A DNA stretch of 64,000 bases from Xanthobacteraceae bacterium (lineage in GTDB: Bacteria; Pseudomonadota; Alphaproteobacteria; Rhizobiales; Xanthobacteraceae). Position 1 is the stretch's first letter. The number at the start of each line of letters is the position of its first letter. The position numbers and the translations under genes are program-made. This document shows, in pieces, positions 56,759 to 64,000 of this stretch. The notes below the pieces were generated by a model. That model saw only the letters and a list, made by a program, of their open reading frames with translations, made no database searches and was not told the DNA's origin. The stretch lies in NCBI GenBank assembly GCA_022844205.1, contig JALHMF010000005.1, positions 1 to 64,000 on the forward strand, read 5' to 3'.

Positions 56759-56861
56759 AACGAGCGGCTGGATTTGAATTTCATCAACTCCTGCAAAGCC
56801 TTCCGCCACCTTATCCCCGTCTCCAAAACCTCCCTTAAACTCCCATCACTCCCGCTCATTC

Positions 56862-56882
56862 GGGGCGCTCTCATGAGGCGTC
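56862..56882 (+). repeat. 21-bp element, copy 2
   Basis: This is an exact copy of 1683-1703. It again opens a GC-rich gene-poor stretch, ahead of a REP palindrome and a Cys-rich small protein gene. Confidence 0.7.
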
Positions 56883-57180
56883 GTGGAAGCGGAGCGGGAG
56901 GCGGCGCCTCCGTTTCCGTTTCGCAGACGGGAACCGGGGCGGTCCGGGGCTCCGCCCGGCGAGATTACGCTCGCCTGCCGGGAGCTCGGCTGACGGAGAG
57001 GTGTGGAGCTTTCCACGTCTCACGAAAAGCGCGGCCCGGGCCGTAAGGAAGACGCCGAACCAGAGCGCTGGAAGGCGAGGCGCACTTCGCAGGTGCGCGA
57101 CACAAAGACCCCTGCGCCTTTCGGCGCTCCGGTCCCCGAATTGATTCACCCGCGCGCGCCGCGGGATCGCGGCCTTTTAT
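56883..57180. other. GC-rich region without a supported gene
   Basis: Several frames are open but their translations are Arg/Gly/Ser/Pro-rich and non-protein-like. Short palindromes are frequent. The layout matches 1704-2248, but no long sequence identity beyond the 21-bp element is visible. Confidence 0.5.
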
Positions 57181-57185
57181 CCGCG

Positions 57186-57271
57186 CCTCATCCCGAGGAG
57201 CAGGCCGCCCATCCTTCGAGACGGCGGCTTCGCCGCCTCCTCAGGATGAGAGCGGCCTGTCTCGAAGGAGA
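57186..57271. repeat. Double REP-like palindrome
   Basis: CTCATCCCGAGGAG opens the element, CCATCCTTCGAGACGGCGG and CCGCCTCCTCAGGATGAG follow as a second inverted pair, then CTGTCTCGAAGGAG closes the outer one. It is therefore one palindrome nested in another. Confidence 0.8.
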
Positions 57272-57299
57272 GGCGCGCTTGCATCCAGGAAAGGAATTC

Positions 57300-57563
57300 A
57301 TGCACCCATCCCTCCGCACCATCTCCAACATGCTCGAACTCTGGAAGCTCTGCCCGCGCGCCCAATGCGCGCGCGGGAAATGCTGCAAGGGAAATGCGCG
57401 CCACTGCATCGAGCGGCTTTCGCGTTTCACGCCGCGCGAGGACCGCGAATTCATCGTCGATGTTCTGAACGCCAGGGAATTCGGCCATTCGCCGGAAGCG
57501 GCGGTGCGGTACGCGGAAACAGACCGCGCCGCGCGGGCGTGCAGCCCGGCGGCGCGTTCGTGA
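57300..57563 (+). CDS. Small Cys-rich protein, W-x2-C-x4-C-x5-C-x6-C family, copy 2
   Basis: ATG at 57300 is preceded by AGGAAAGGA. The 87-residue protein has WKLCPRAQCARGKCC followed by KGNARHC. Five Cys are present, four with the same spacing (4, 5, 6) as in the protein at 2249-2656, including the upstream Trp. The rest (FTPREDREFIVDVLNAREFGHSPEAAVRYAE) is helical. Such spacing suggests a metal or Fe-S site, but the role is unknown. Confidence 0.65.
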   Translation: MHPSLRTISNMLELWKLCPRAQCARGKCCKGNARHCIERLSRFTPREDREFIVDVLNAREFGHSPEAAVRYAETDRAARACSPAARS

Positions 57564-57580
57564 TGCAACAGTTGATAAAC

Positions 57581-57820
57581 TTACGGCGCCTGGCGATAGA
57601 CGTTCGGCGTGCAGCGGTCTGCGCCGCTGTTCATGCTGGCACGGCACTGGGCCAGCGTGTCGAATCGGCAGAGCGTCTGGTTGCTGCCGAGGAAGCTGCG
57701 CGCTTCTTCCAGACAGTACTTGTAGATGCGGGTGCGCTGCTGGGCGTCGGCGGTGGTCGCCGCGGTCAACGTGACAGCGGAAACCGCTGCGGCGAAACCG
57801 ATCATTGCAATCATTCTCAT
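57581..57820 (-). CDS. DUF3551-type small secreted protein
   Basis: The 79-residue protein has a signal peptide (cleavage near TADA-QQR) and a mature part KYCLEEARSFLGSNQTLCRFDTLAQCRASMNSGADRCTPN, with four Cys in the DUF3551 arrangement. Family members occur in many copies in Bradyrhizobium; their role is unknown. It is convergent with the Cys-rich gene. Confidence 0.78.
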   Translation of the reverse strand: MRMIAMIGFAAAVSAVTLTAATTADAQQRTRIYKYCLEEARSFLGSNQTLCRFDTLAQCRASMNSGADRCTPNVYRQAP

Positions 57821-57874
57821 GGCTGTCTCCTTTCGGTTTGGTTTGTTGCTGCTTGCTACCTCGCCGGTCGGCGC

Positions 57875-58171
57875 TCAGCGCCGTGCGGCAAATCCGATCA
57901 TGACTCCGACCGCGACCGCAAGCAGGATCGCGCCCACCGGCCGGTCGTGGACGATGCGGGCGACCGAGCTTTGCGCGACGGCCGCATTCTTCTGCAGGCT
58001 GCGGGCGATCTGGGCGGCACTCTCCAGCGCGTCGGCGGCGATTTCGCCGGCGTATTCGGAGGCGTCGTCATATTTGCGCGAGGCGGTCTTGGCGTTGCTG
58101 CGATAGCTGGATTTGGCGTAGCGCGAGACCTGGTCGGCGGTGCGCAGGATGTCTTGCAGGGCATTGGTCAT
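57875..58171 (-). CDS. DUF883/YqjD-like membrane-anchored protein
   Basis: From ATG at 58171 (GAGAAG upstream) the protein has 98 residues. A long helix (about 20-75) is followed by VHDRPVGAILLAVAVGVMIGFAARR, the C-terminal transmembrane helix and RR end of ElaB/YqjD/DUF883 proteins, which anchor to the inner membrane and may hold ribosomes in stationary phase. The role is inferred from the family. A longer frame start at 58249 is less likely. Confidence 0.8.
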   Translation of the reverse strand: MTNALQDILRTADQVSRYAKSSYRSNAKTASRKYDDASEYAGEIAADALESAAQIARSLQKNAAVAQSSVARIVHDRPVGAILLAVAVGVMIGFAARR

Positions 58172-58311
58172 GGCAAATCTTCTCCCGTTCCAAAATCGTC
58201 GCTTTCGAGTGGCAACGATTTCGGGGCGGGAAAGTTCAGCGGGCCGCAAAGAAAAAGGCCGCCCAGAGGCGGCCTTTTATGTCGCATGCGGGACGTTCGC
58301 CGGAAATCCCG

Positions 58312-59073
58312 CTATGTCCCGAAGCTCTGTACCAGCGAGCCGGCGACGAGACTCCAGCCGTCCACCAGCACGAAGAAGATGAGCTTGAACGGCAGCGAAA
58401 CCACCACCGGCGGCAGCATCATCATGCCCATGCTCATCAGGACGGAGGCGATCACGAGGTCGATCACGAGGAACGGCACGAACAGCAGGAAGCCGATCTC
58501 GAACGCGCGCCGCAGTTCGGAGATCATGAAGGCCGGCACGAGGATGCGGAGCGGGGTCGCTTCCGGGGTTGCCGGGCGTTCCTCGCGGGAGAGATCCATG
58601 AACAGGCCGAGGTCTTTCTCGCGCACGTTCTTGATCATGAAATCGCGGAACGGCTGCGAGCCTTTCTCGAACGCCGCTTCGGGCTGCATCTGGCCCGCGA
58701 GCAGCGGCTTTACGCCGTCGTCATAGGCTTTCTGGAATGCCGGGCCCATCACGAAAGCGGTCAGAAAGAGCGCGAGCGAAATGATCACCGCGTTAGGCGG
58801 TGCCGTCTGCAGGCCGATCGCGGTGCGCAGCAAGGAGAGCACCACCACGATGCGGGTGAAGGATGTGACCATTACCAGAATCGCGGGCGCCAGCGACAGC
58901 ACGGTGATCAGCGCCACCAGCTGGATCACGCGCTCGGTCAGGCCAGTACCCTGGCCGAAGGAGACGGAAATATCCTGTGCGTGCGCGGGAAGTGCGCCGA
59001 CGAGGAAGATCAGGACCGGAAGAAACGCAACAACAAAACGGAATTTACGCTGGACACGGAGTCCAAAGGTCAT
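58312..59073 (-). CDS. fliP: Flagellar export gate protein FliP
   Basis: The 253-residue protein has a cleavable signal (cleavage near PAHA-QDI) and the FliP core: LTERVIQLVALITVLSLAPAILVMVTSFTRIVVVLSLLRTAIGLQTAPPNAVIISLALFLTAFVMGP, plus RILVPAFMISELRRAFEIGFLLFVPFLVIDLVIASVLMSMGMMMLPP. Together with FliQ and FliR it makes the export gate in the inner membrane. It overlaps fliO by 4 bases. Confidence 0.95.
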   Translation of the reverse strand: MTFGLRVQRKFRFVVAFLPVLIFLVGALPAHAQDISVSFGQGTGLTERVIQLVALITVLSLAPAILVMVTSFTRIVVVLSLLRTAIGLQTAPPNAVIISLALFLTAFVMGPAFQKAYDDGVKPLLAGQMQPEAAFEKGSQPFRDFMIKNVREKDLGLFMDLSREERPATPEATPLRILVPAFMISELRRAFEIGFLLFVPFLVIDLVIASVLMSMGMMMLPPVVVSLPFKLIFFVLVDGWSLVAGSLVQSFGT

Positions 59074-59963
59074 TGCGTATTCTTACCCCCAGGGCGAAGC
59101 AGGCTCGCCATTTCCTCTTCGAGATTGCCGAACACGTCGGCGGCGGATTGCTGTTGCGGTGCCTGCGCCTGCGGGGGCGCGGGACGCGGTTCGGAGACGC
59201 GCGGTGCGGGTGCCGGCGTGCGGCCGGATGGCTGGGGCGCGAACACGCGCGGCTCGGGCGCGCGCATCGGTTCGGCCGGGCGCGGTGCGGACGGCATCGG
59301 CGCTTGCTGCATCGTTTGCTGCATGGGCGCCGGTTCTCCGCCGGGCTTGCGCAGCGCTTCTTCGAGGCGCTTCGCCATGTCGGAATAGGCGGCGGGCTGC
59401 TCGACGCGCGCAGCAGCGCGCGGTGCCGGCATCGGCGCGGGCTGCGGCGCTGGAATGGGGGCGGGGCGCGGCGCTTCCTGCGCGGGGCGGAACGGAATGG
59501 GTGCCGGCGCAGGCGGTGCAGCAGGACGGATCGGCTCTTCATAAGCCGGTTCATGATAGGCCGGGATCAGCGGCGTATCCGTCTGTTCCGGTTCGTTCAG
59601 GTCGAACACGCCGGAGCGGCCGGGGGCGGGGATGCGCGAGGCTGCCTGCGAGGGCATCGCGCCGCGAACGATATTCGCTTCCACCACCACGTCGGTGGGT
59701 CCGCCGATGAGCAGGAGATGCTCGAGATTATCGCGGCGGATGAGCACGAGCCTGCGCCGTGCATCGACGGGGGCCGAGTCCAAAACCGAAAGCCGCTGCT
59801 GGCGGTTGCGGCCGCCTGCACTCGTCGGCAATCCGCCGGAGCCGAAGCGTCGCATTAGCCAGACGGTAATCATAATGAGCGCCAGCACGAGCCCGAGCGC
59901 CACGATGGCGCGCACGGGCAGCCCAAGTTCGGTGCCGAAAATCCTGTCCAGAAAACCCATCAC
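59070..59963 (-). CDS. fliO: Flagellar export protein FliO
   Basis: The 297-residue protein has an N-terminal transmembrane helix (about 18-38), then RLSVLDSAPVDARRRLVLIRRDNLEHLLLIGGPTDVVVEANI, the FliO domain. The C-terminal 200 residues are Pro/Ala/Arg/Gln-rich and disordered, much longer than enteric FliO (about 120 residues). It helps FliP assembly. ATGA overlap with fliP. Confidence 0.85.
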   Translation of the reverse strand: MMGFLDRIFGTELGLPVRAIVALGLVLALIMITVWLMRRFGSGGLPTSAGGRNRQQRLSVLDSAPVDARRRLVLIRRDNLEHLLLIGGPTDVVVEANIVRGAMPSQAASRIPAPGRSGVFDLNEPEQTDTPLIPAYHEPAYEEPIRPAAPPAPAPIPFRPAQEAPRPAPIPAPQPAPMPAPRAAARVEQPAAYSDMAKRLEEALRKPGGEPAPMQQTMQQAPMPSAPRPAEPMRAPEPRVFAPQPSGRTPAPAPRVSEPRPAPPQAQAPQQQSAADVFGNLEEEMASLLRPGGKNTQ

Positions 59964-60021
59964 TCACTCCCGTATCCGCACGGCAACCGGAACGTTCGTT
60001 GGCCGAAGCGGAAGGTTAACG

Positions 60022-60064
60022 CGGCAGGCAAGTCTTGCCGACCCTATCCCTAACAATTGGTTAA
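60022..60064. promoter_or_regulatory. FlbD-type and CtrA-type sites upstream of fliO
   Basis: CGGCAGGCAAGTCTTGCCG (60022-60040) contains a GGCAA...TTGCC palindrome. CTAACAATTGGTTAA (60050-60064) is CTAA-N7-TTAA, one base from a perfect CtrA box. Both lie 60-100 bases upstream of fliO and more than 150 before flgB. Confidence 0.6.
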
Positions 60065-60154
60065 CGACTGACGACCCGATCAGGGCAAAAGCGCGGCGGG
60101 CGGAGCCTGAGGGCGGGCGACGCGGAAGGCCAAGTCCTGCCCTGAAACAAGGGA

Positions 60155-60169
60155 TTAACCGGGCATTAA
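60155..60169 (+). promoter_or_regulatory. CtrA box of the flgB operon
   Basis: TTAACCGGGCATTAA is a perfect TTAA-N7-TTAA box and continues CCATA, as at fliX. It ends 57 bases before the flgB start. Confidence 0.85.
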
Positions 60170-60178
60170 CCATACGGG

Positions 60179-60193
60179 CGGCAAAACTTGCCG
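60179..60193 (+). promoter_or_regulatory. FlbD-type site near the flgB transcription start
   Basis: CGGCAAAACTTGCCG is identical to the site upstream of flgE (17870-17884). It lies only 10 bases after the CtrA box, over the expected promoter, which suggests repression as FlbD does at Caulobacter fliF. Confidence 0.72.
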
Positions 60194-60226
60194 GGAGATC
60201 ACCCCGAGTCTCGCCGGACCAGAGCC

Positions 60227-60622
60227 ATGAGCGTCACCGATCTTCCGCTGTTTTCAATGCTGAAAAGCCGCATGTACTGGCATCAGGAGCGCCAGAAAGT
60301 GCTGGCCGAGAACGTCGCCAATGCCGACACGCCGGGCTTTCAGGGCAAGGACCTGAAGCAGCTCGATTTCCACGAAGCCATGAAGGCGTCGGGTTCCGTA
60401 ACGCTCGCCTCCACCCAGCCCGGTCACCTGAAGGCGGGCGGTGACAGCAAGCAGTTTCACTCCGAACGCCGCAGCGGCTTTGCGACTTCGCCGCGCGGTA
60501 ACGCCGTCGCCCTCGAAGAAGAGATGATGAAGGTCGCGCAAAACCAGATGGACCACCAGGCCGCCACCGCCCTCTATGCGCGCGGCATGGGGTTGATCAA
60601 AACCGCCCTCGGCCGCCGCTGA
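60227..60622 (+). CDS. flgB: Flagellar rod protein FlgB
   Basis: From ATG at 60227 the protein has 131 residues: FSMLKSRMYWHQERQKVLAENVANADTPGFQGKDLKQLDF at the start and EEEMMKVAQNQMDHQAATALYARGMGLIKTALGRR at the end. It forms the proximal rod. The ribosome site is weak (AGAG). It is first of flgB-flgC-fliE-fliQ-fliR-flhB. Confidence 0.94.
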   Translation: MSVTDLPLFSMLKSRMYWHQERQKVLAENVANADTPGFQGKDLKQLDFHEAMKASGSVTLASTQPGHLKAGGDSKQFHSERRSGFATSPRGNAVALEEEMMKVAQNQMDHQAATALYARGMGLIKTALGRR

Positions 60623-60641
60623 AATTTAAGGAGCAAGGCAC

Positions 60642-61052
60642 ATGGAATTCGCAAAGACATTCGCCATCGCCACCTCCGGCCTGAAGGCGCAATCGGGGCG
60701 CATGAAGGTAATCGCGGAAAATATCGCGAACGCCGACTCTACCGCCCCCGCACCCGGTGCCGATCCCTATCGCCGCAAGATCGTAAGTTTCTCCTCCGCG
60801 CTCGACAAGGAATTGCAGGCGCGCACCGTGGCGCTTGGCCGCGTGCAGAACGATCTCACCGAATTCACCACCCGCCACGAGCCCGGCCACCCCGCCGCCG
60901 ACGACCGGGGCAACGTCAAATATCCGAACGTCAATACCATGATCGAATCCGTCGATATGCGCGAAGCGCAGCGTTCGTACGAAGCAAACCTGAACGTGAT
61001 CGGTGCAACGCGCCGCATGATCGCGCGAACGCTTGAACTGCTGCGCGCCTGA
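60642..61052 (+). CDS. flgC: Flagellar rod protein FlgC
   Basis: The 136-residue protein begins MEFAKTFAIATSGLKAQSGRMKVIAENIANADST and ends VDMREAQRSYEANLNVIGATRRMIARTLELLRA. It is a proximal rod subunit. AGGAG lies 8 bases upstream. Confidence 0.95.
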   Translation: MEFAKTFAIATSGLKAQSGRMKVIAENIANADSTAPAPGADPYRRKIVSFSSALDKELQARTVALGRVQNDLTEFTTRHEPGHPAADDRGNVKYPNVNTMIESVDMREAQRSYEANLNVIGATRRMIARTLELLRA

Positions 61053-61069
61053 AACGCTAGGAGCTAGAA

Positions 61070-61396
61070 ATGGTCAGCCCAATCAACGCCGCCAGCACCT
61101 ACGCATCGATGGCGAAAATCGCGAACGGCGGTGTGGCTCCTTCCGCCTCTTCGCTCGCGGGCGCCAACGGCTTGAAAGGGCCGAGCTTCGGCTCGCTGCT
61201 TGAGAGCGCGCTTTCGAACATGGTGCAGCAGGGCAAGGAAGCCGATTCCAAGGTCGTGCAGATGGCGGCCGGCAAGGCCGACATCACCGATGTGGTGACC
61301 GCGGTCGCCGAAACCGAAGTCGCCGTCGAGACGCTTGTTTCCATCAGAAACAAAGTAATCTCCGCCTACGAAGAAATTTTCCGGATGCCGATCTGA
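61070..61396 (+). CDS. fliE: Flagellar hook-basal body protein FliE
   Basis: The 108-residue protein has GPSFGSLLESALSNMVQQGKEADSKVVQMAAGKADITDVVTAVAETEVAVETLVSIRNKVISAYEEIFRMPI, shown here as the FliE core from residue 43. It joins the MS ring and export gate to the rod. AGGAG lies 7 bases upstream. Confidence 0.93.
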   Translation: MVSPINAASTYASMAKIANGGVAPSASSLAGANGLKGPSFGSLLESALSNMVQQGKEADSKVVQMAAGKADITDVVTAVAETEVAVETLVSIRNKVISAYEEIFRMPI

Positions 61397-61420
61397 TCGC
61401 GTAACACAAGGAATACAATA

Positions 61421-61687
61421 ATGAACGGCGCAGAAATCCTCGATGTCGCGCGTGACGGAATCCTTACCCTCATCCTCGTTTCCGCGCCCTTGATGCTGGT
61501 GGCGCTCGTCGTCGGCGTTGCGATCTCGCTCTTGCAAGCACTGACGCAGATTCAGGAAATGACGCTCGTGTTCGTGCCGAAAATCATCGCGATCTTCCTC
61601 GCGATGCTGATCGCGCTGCCGTTCATGGGCGATCTTATGCAAGGCCACATGGCGCGCATCGCCGAACGCATCATCACGCCGGGCTGA
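61421..61687 (+). CDS. fliQ: Flagellar export gate protein FliQ
   Basis: The 88-residue protein has two transmembrane helices and the family core PLMLVALVVGVAISLLQALTQIQEMTLVFVPKIIA. It is the helical hairpin of the export gate. Length is typical (88-90). Confidence 0.95.
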   Translation: MNGAEILDVARDGILTLILVSAPLMLVALVVGVAISLLQALTQIQEMTLVFVPKIIAIFLAMLIALPFMGDLMQGHMARIAERIITPG

Positions 61688-61701
61688 AAGAAGCAGTCCC
61701 G

Positions 61702-62475
61702 ATGACCGTCAATCTAAGCTTTCTGCCGTCGTTTGCCGCAGCGTTTCTGCTGATGTTCGCGCGACTCGGCACGATGGCGATGTTGATGCCGGGTCTGGGC
61801 GAGCGGGGCATTCCCGTCCGCATCCGCCTCGTCATCGCGATCGTGCTGACGCTCGCGCTGATGCCGCTGTATCGCAACGCATATGCCATCGATCTGAAGA
61901 CGGGCTGGGCGCCGGTCATCGGACTCCTGCTGCAGGAAGTTCTGGTCGGCGCGATGCTCGGCCTCACATCGCGGCTGGCGCTTTCGGCCCTGCAGATCGC
62001 CGGCACGACGGTCGCGCATCAGCTTGGCCTCGGTCTGGCCACAACGATCGATCCTTCGCAAGACCAGCAGGGCGTTCTCTTCGCGAACTTTTTCGGCATG
62101 CTCGGCATCGCGCTCATCTTCGCGACCGACATGCATCACCTCATGATCGGCGCGCTCGACGAGAGCTACCGGCTGTTCAAGCCGGGCGTGGAATTGCCGA
62201 CCGGCGATATCGCGGAACTTGTGCTGACCACGATCAGCGGCGCGTTCAAGGTCGGCATCCAGCTCGCGGCCCCTTTCCTCGTGTTCGGACTTCTTTTCAA
62301 TGTCGGCCTCGGCGTGCTGGCGCGCCTGATGCCGCAGTTGCAGGTTTTCTTCCTCGGCCTGCCGATCTCCATCATGCTCGGCTACATCATTCTGCTGTCC
62401 CTGGTCGGAGTATTGATGGCGGGATTCCTCACCTATCTCGGATCGGTGCTCGGCGAATTCACCGCGCGGTCATAA
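61702..62475 (+). CDS. fliR: Flagellar export gate protein FliR
   Basis: The 257-residue protein is hydrophobic with about six helices. FLPSFAAAFLLMFARLGTMAMLMPGLGERGIPVRIRLVIAIVLTLAL and LLQEVLVGAMLGLTSRLALSALQIAGTTVAHQLGLG are FliR features. It is part of the export gate and lies 14 bases after fliQ. Confidence 0.95.
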   Translation: MTVNLSFLPSFAAAFLLMFARLGTMAMLMPGLGERGIPVRIRLVIAIVLTLALMPLYRNAYAIDLKTGWAPVIGLLLQEVLVGAMLGLTSRLALSALQIAGTTVAHQLGLGLATTIDPSQDQQGVLFANFFGMLGIALIFATDMHHLMIGALDESYRLFKPGVELPTGDIAELVLTTISGAFKVGIQLAAPFLVFGLLFNVGLGVLARLMPQLQVFFLGLPISIMLGYIILLSLVGVLMAGFLTYLGSVLGEFTARS

Positions 62476-62489
62476 CGCAGGAGTAAACG

Positions 62490-63557
62490 GTGGCCGAGCA
62501 GGACGATCAGGAAAAAACAGAAGATCCAACCTTAAAACGGCTGGATGACGCCGTTAAACGCGGCGACGTCGCGAAGAGCCAGGAAGTCAACACCTGGTTC
62601 CTGCTGGTCGGCGGCACGCTTGCGCTGTTCGGCTTCGGCGGCATGGCGGCGCGAAATCTCTCACAGGCGTTTTCTGAAATTTTTACGTCCTCGCATGCCA
62701 TCGGCGTCGATGGCCGCGGTCTGGTGAAGATCAGCGGCACGCTGATGGGGGATGTGCTGTTCGCGGTCGGACCGATCCTGCTTTTGCTGCTGCTCGTCGC
62801 CGTAGGCGGCAACCTGATCCAGCATCGCTGGCTGTGGACGACCGAGCCGCTCGCGCCGAAGCTCTCCCGAATTTCTCCAGCGGCGGGTGCTAAACGCATT
62901 TTCTCCAAGCACGCGCTTGTGCAATTCGCCAAGGGTCTCATCAAGCTCGGAATCATGGGCGCCGTGATCGTCGCGGTGGTGTGGCCGGAGATCGAACGGA
63001 TCGGCCTGCTGATTCAGGGCGACTTTTCCCAGATACTTCCAGTCACCTTGACGCTCACCTTGCGTCTCCTGATCGGCGTATGCGCGGTGATGGCGATTGT
63101 CGCAGCCCTCGATTGGCTCTGGACGCGGCATACATGGCTCGAACGCCAGAAAATGACCGTCCGCGAAATCCGCGAGGAATATAAAGAGAGCGAAGGCGAT
63201 CCGACCATCAAGGCGAAGCTGCGTCAGATTCGCCAGTCGCGCATGCGCAAACGCATGATGGCCGAAGTGCCGAACGCAACGGTCGTGATCATGAACCCGA
63301 CCCACTATGCGGTCGCCCTCAAATACGAAACCGGGATGGGCGCCCCGCGCTGCGTCGCCAAGGGCATGGACGCTCTCGCGCTCCGTATCCGCGACCTCGC
63401 CGAACAGCACAGGGTTCCGGTCGTGGAGAATGCGCCGCTTGCCCGTGCGCTCCACAAGAGTGTCGATATCGATGAAGACGTACCGCCGGAGCACTATAAG
63501 GCGGTGGCCGAGGTCATCGGCTACGTCATGAAGCTGCGCCGTCAGGCCCGCCACTAA
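62490..63557 (+). CDS. flhB: Flagellar export switch protein FlhB
   Basis: The GTG start with GGAG 8 bases upstream gives 355 residues. Four transmembrane helices end near residue 210. A cytoplasmic domain follows with the self-cleavage site NPTH at 269-272 (VVIMNPTHYAVALKY). FlhB switches export from rod-hook to filament proteins. It follows fliR by 14 bases. Confidence 0.95.
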   Translation: MAEQDDQEKTEDPTLKRLDDAVKRGDVAKSQEVNTWFLLVGGTLALFGFGGMAARNLSQAFSEIFTSSHAIGVDGRGLVKISGTLMGDVLFAVGPILLLLLLVAVGGNLIQHRWLWTTEPLAPKLSRISPAAGAKRIFSKHALVQFAKGLIKLGIMGAVIVAVVWPEIERIGLLIQGDFSQILPVTLTLTLRLLIGVCAVMAIVAALDWLWTRHTWLERQKMTVREIREEYKESEGDPTIKAKLRQIRQSRMRKRMMAEVPNATVVIMNPTHYAVALKYETGMGAPRCVAKGMDALALRIRDLAEQHRVPVVENAPLARALHKSVDIDEDVPPEHYKAVAEVIGYVMKLRRQARH

Positions 63558-63572
63558 TAAGGGTAGTCCGAA

Positions 63573-64000
63573 ATGCATGGTCCAATCGACGCAAAACTTG
63601 CGGAAGGGGGTCGTTCTCGGGCAAACCGGGTGAACACCGAAGCAGCCGGGTCGTCCGGCCGCGCCGGCCGGGCACTGACCATGACCCCGATCGAGGAACG
63701 AGGCGGCGCTCCCGTCGATCGAACGCAGGCAGGCGGCAGCGTGGGGCTCGTGCTCCTCGTGGCGCTGGCCCTCGTCGGGCTTGCGGTGTTTCTGCTTTAT
63801 ATGGGCCGCGATCGGGCCGAGCCGTTCATCATCGGCGCGCTGGCCGTGCTTTCCGTCATCGGCGTGTTCGCGCTGTTCGCCAGTGCCGCGGGCATCATCG
63901 AATTCACCGGCCGCAAGGCGCGCAACGATTACACCCGCGCGTTGTCGGACGGAGCGGGCGAGGGGATTGCACTCGTCGATTCCGCCGGCCGCGTGATCTA
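63573..64000 (+). CDS. CckA-like sensor histidine kinase, 3' end cut by window
   Basis: The frame from ATG 63573 is open to the window end (142 residues). It has a charged N-terminus, then two transmembrane helices (about 57-76 and 86-110: VGLVLLVALALVGLAVFLLY and IIGALAVLSVIGVFALFASA), then the start of a PAS domain (DGAGEGIALVDSAGRVI). This layout, two helices then PAS, matches the cell-cycle kinase CckA, and CckA feeds CtrA, whose boxes precede several genes here. The kinase core is outside the window, so the name is not certain. Confidence 0.65.
   Translation, partial: MHGPIDAKLAEGGRSRANRVNTEAAGSSGRAGRALTMTPIEERGGAPVDRTQAGGSVGLVLLVALALVGLAVFLLYMGRDRAEPFIIGALAVLSVIGVFALFASAAGIIEFTGRKARNDYTRALSDGAGEGIALVDSAGRVI

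Noticed and set aside
59964-60226. A sigma-54 promoter for fliO on the minus strand
   Set aside because: The only GG-N10-GC pair (about 60038-60051) differs from the consensus at most other positions.
1-64000. CRISPR array, rRNA and tRNA genes
   Set aside because: I saw no regularly spaced direct repeats, no rRNA sequence and no tRNA-like T-arm with CCA context in the intergenic regions. A tRNAscan run would be decisive.

Overview
The window looks like a chromosome segment of a motile alphaproteobacterium of the order Hyphomicrobiales, probably close to Bradyrhizobium, Rhodopseudomonas or Pseudolabrys (Nitrobacteraceae/Xanthobacteraceae). GC is high. The flagellar set (FlaF, FlbT, FliX, DksA, FliL, FliM, MotE) and its apparent control (CtrA-type boxes, FlbD-type palindromes, sigma-54 promoters) follow the Caulobacter-like pattern. 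Several tiny conserved proteins and the intergenic palindromes are of Bradyrhizobium type. The assignment rests on recognition, not on a database search.

Layout. 1-2.7 kb: a truncated HEPN-like protein, an IS1595-type transposase, and a gene-poor stretch with palindromic repeats that ends in a small Cys-rich protein. 2.7-17.6 kb: housekeeping and accessory genes. These include a ModA-like binding protein, small secreted or stress proteins (CsbD-like, YciE-like), a four-PAS HWE histidine kinase with its receiver protein, a patatin, SixA, a FAD oxidoreductase, a lone MoxR ATPase and a TauE exporter. 18-23 kb: hook and hook-filament junction genes flgE-flgK-flgL. 23-28 kb: a GrdB-like protein, a periplasmic rhodanese and a large hybrid kinase. 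28.4-34.6 kb: flaF, flbT, one long flagellin gene, flgN-like/flgJ/flgI, and divergently fliX and dksA. 34.7-38.5 kb: CYTH-CHAD triphosphatase, a membrane protein, an orphan DUF433 antitoxin, tandem hairpins and two AT-richer orphan ORFs. 38.6-45.1 kb: flgF-flgG-flgA-flgH, divergent from fliL-fliM-DUF6468-motE. 45.1-49.0 kb: a bufferin (copper-binding modified peptide) operon bufA-bufB-bufC-doxX, divergent from an ECF sigma factor and its NrsF anti-sigma. 49.1-52.6 kb: a very large secreted TPR protein preceded by a CtrA box. 52.6-58.2 kb: a Bug-type binding protein/cupin/RraA operon, a toxin-antitoxin pair, more repeats and small secreted proteins. 58.3-64 kb: fliO-fliP, divergent from flgB-flgC-fliE-fliQ-fliR-flhB, then the start of a CckA-like sensor kinase cut by the window end.

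How the parts work together. The flagellar genes give rod (flgB, flgC, flgF, flgG, fliE, flgJ), P and L rings (flgI, flgH, flgA), hook and junction (flgE, flgK, flgL), filament (flagellin with FlaF/FlbT control), switch (fliM, fliL, motE) and export gate (fliO, fliP, fliQ, fliR, flhB). Not seen here are fliF, fliG, fliN, flhA, fliI, motAB and flbD. The promoters form a readable circuit. CtrA-type boxes precede fliX, flgB and the TPR gene, with a partial one before fliL. FlbD-type palindromes sit in four flagellar control regions. Matches to the sigma-54 -24/-12 consensus lie upstream of flgE, flgI and flgF. A CckA-like gene, which in known systems feeds CtrA, follows flhB.

The most interesting items are the bufferin operon with matching promoters on both divergent arms; the CtrA/FlbD/sigma-54 circuit; two candidate EcfG general-stress promoters, one of which overlaps a terminator stem; a pair of small Cys-rich proteins (about 2.2 and 57.3 kb) that share a Cys spacing and lie downstream of the same 21-base element; and a pair of 14-bp perfect hairpins at 37.6 kb.
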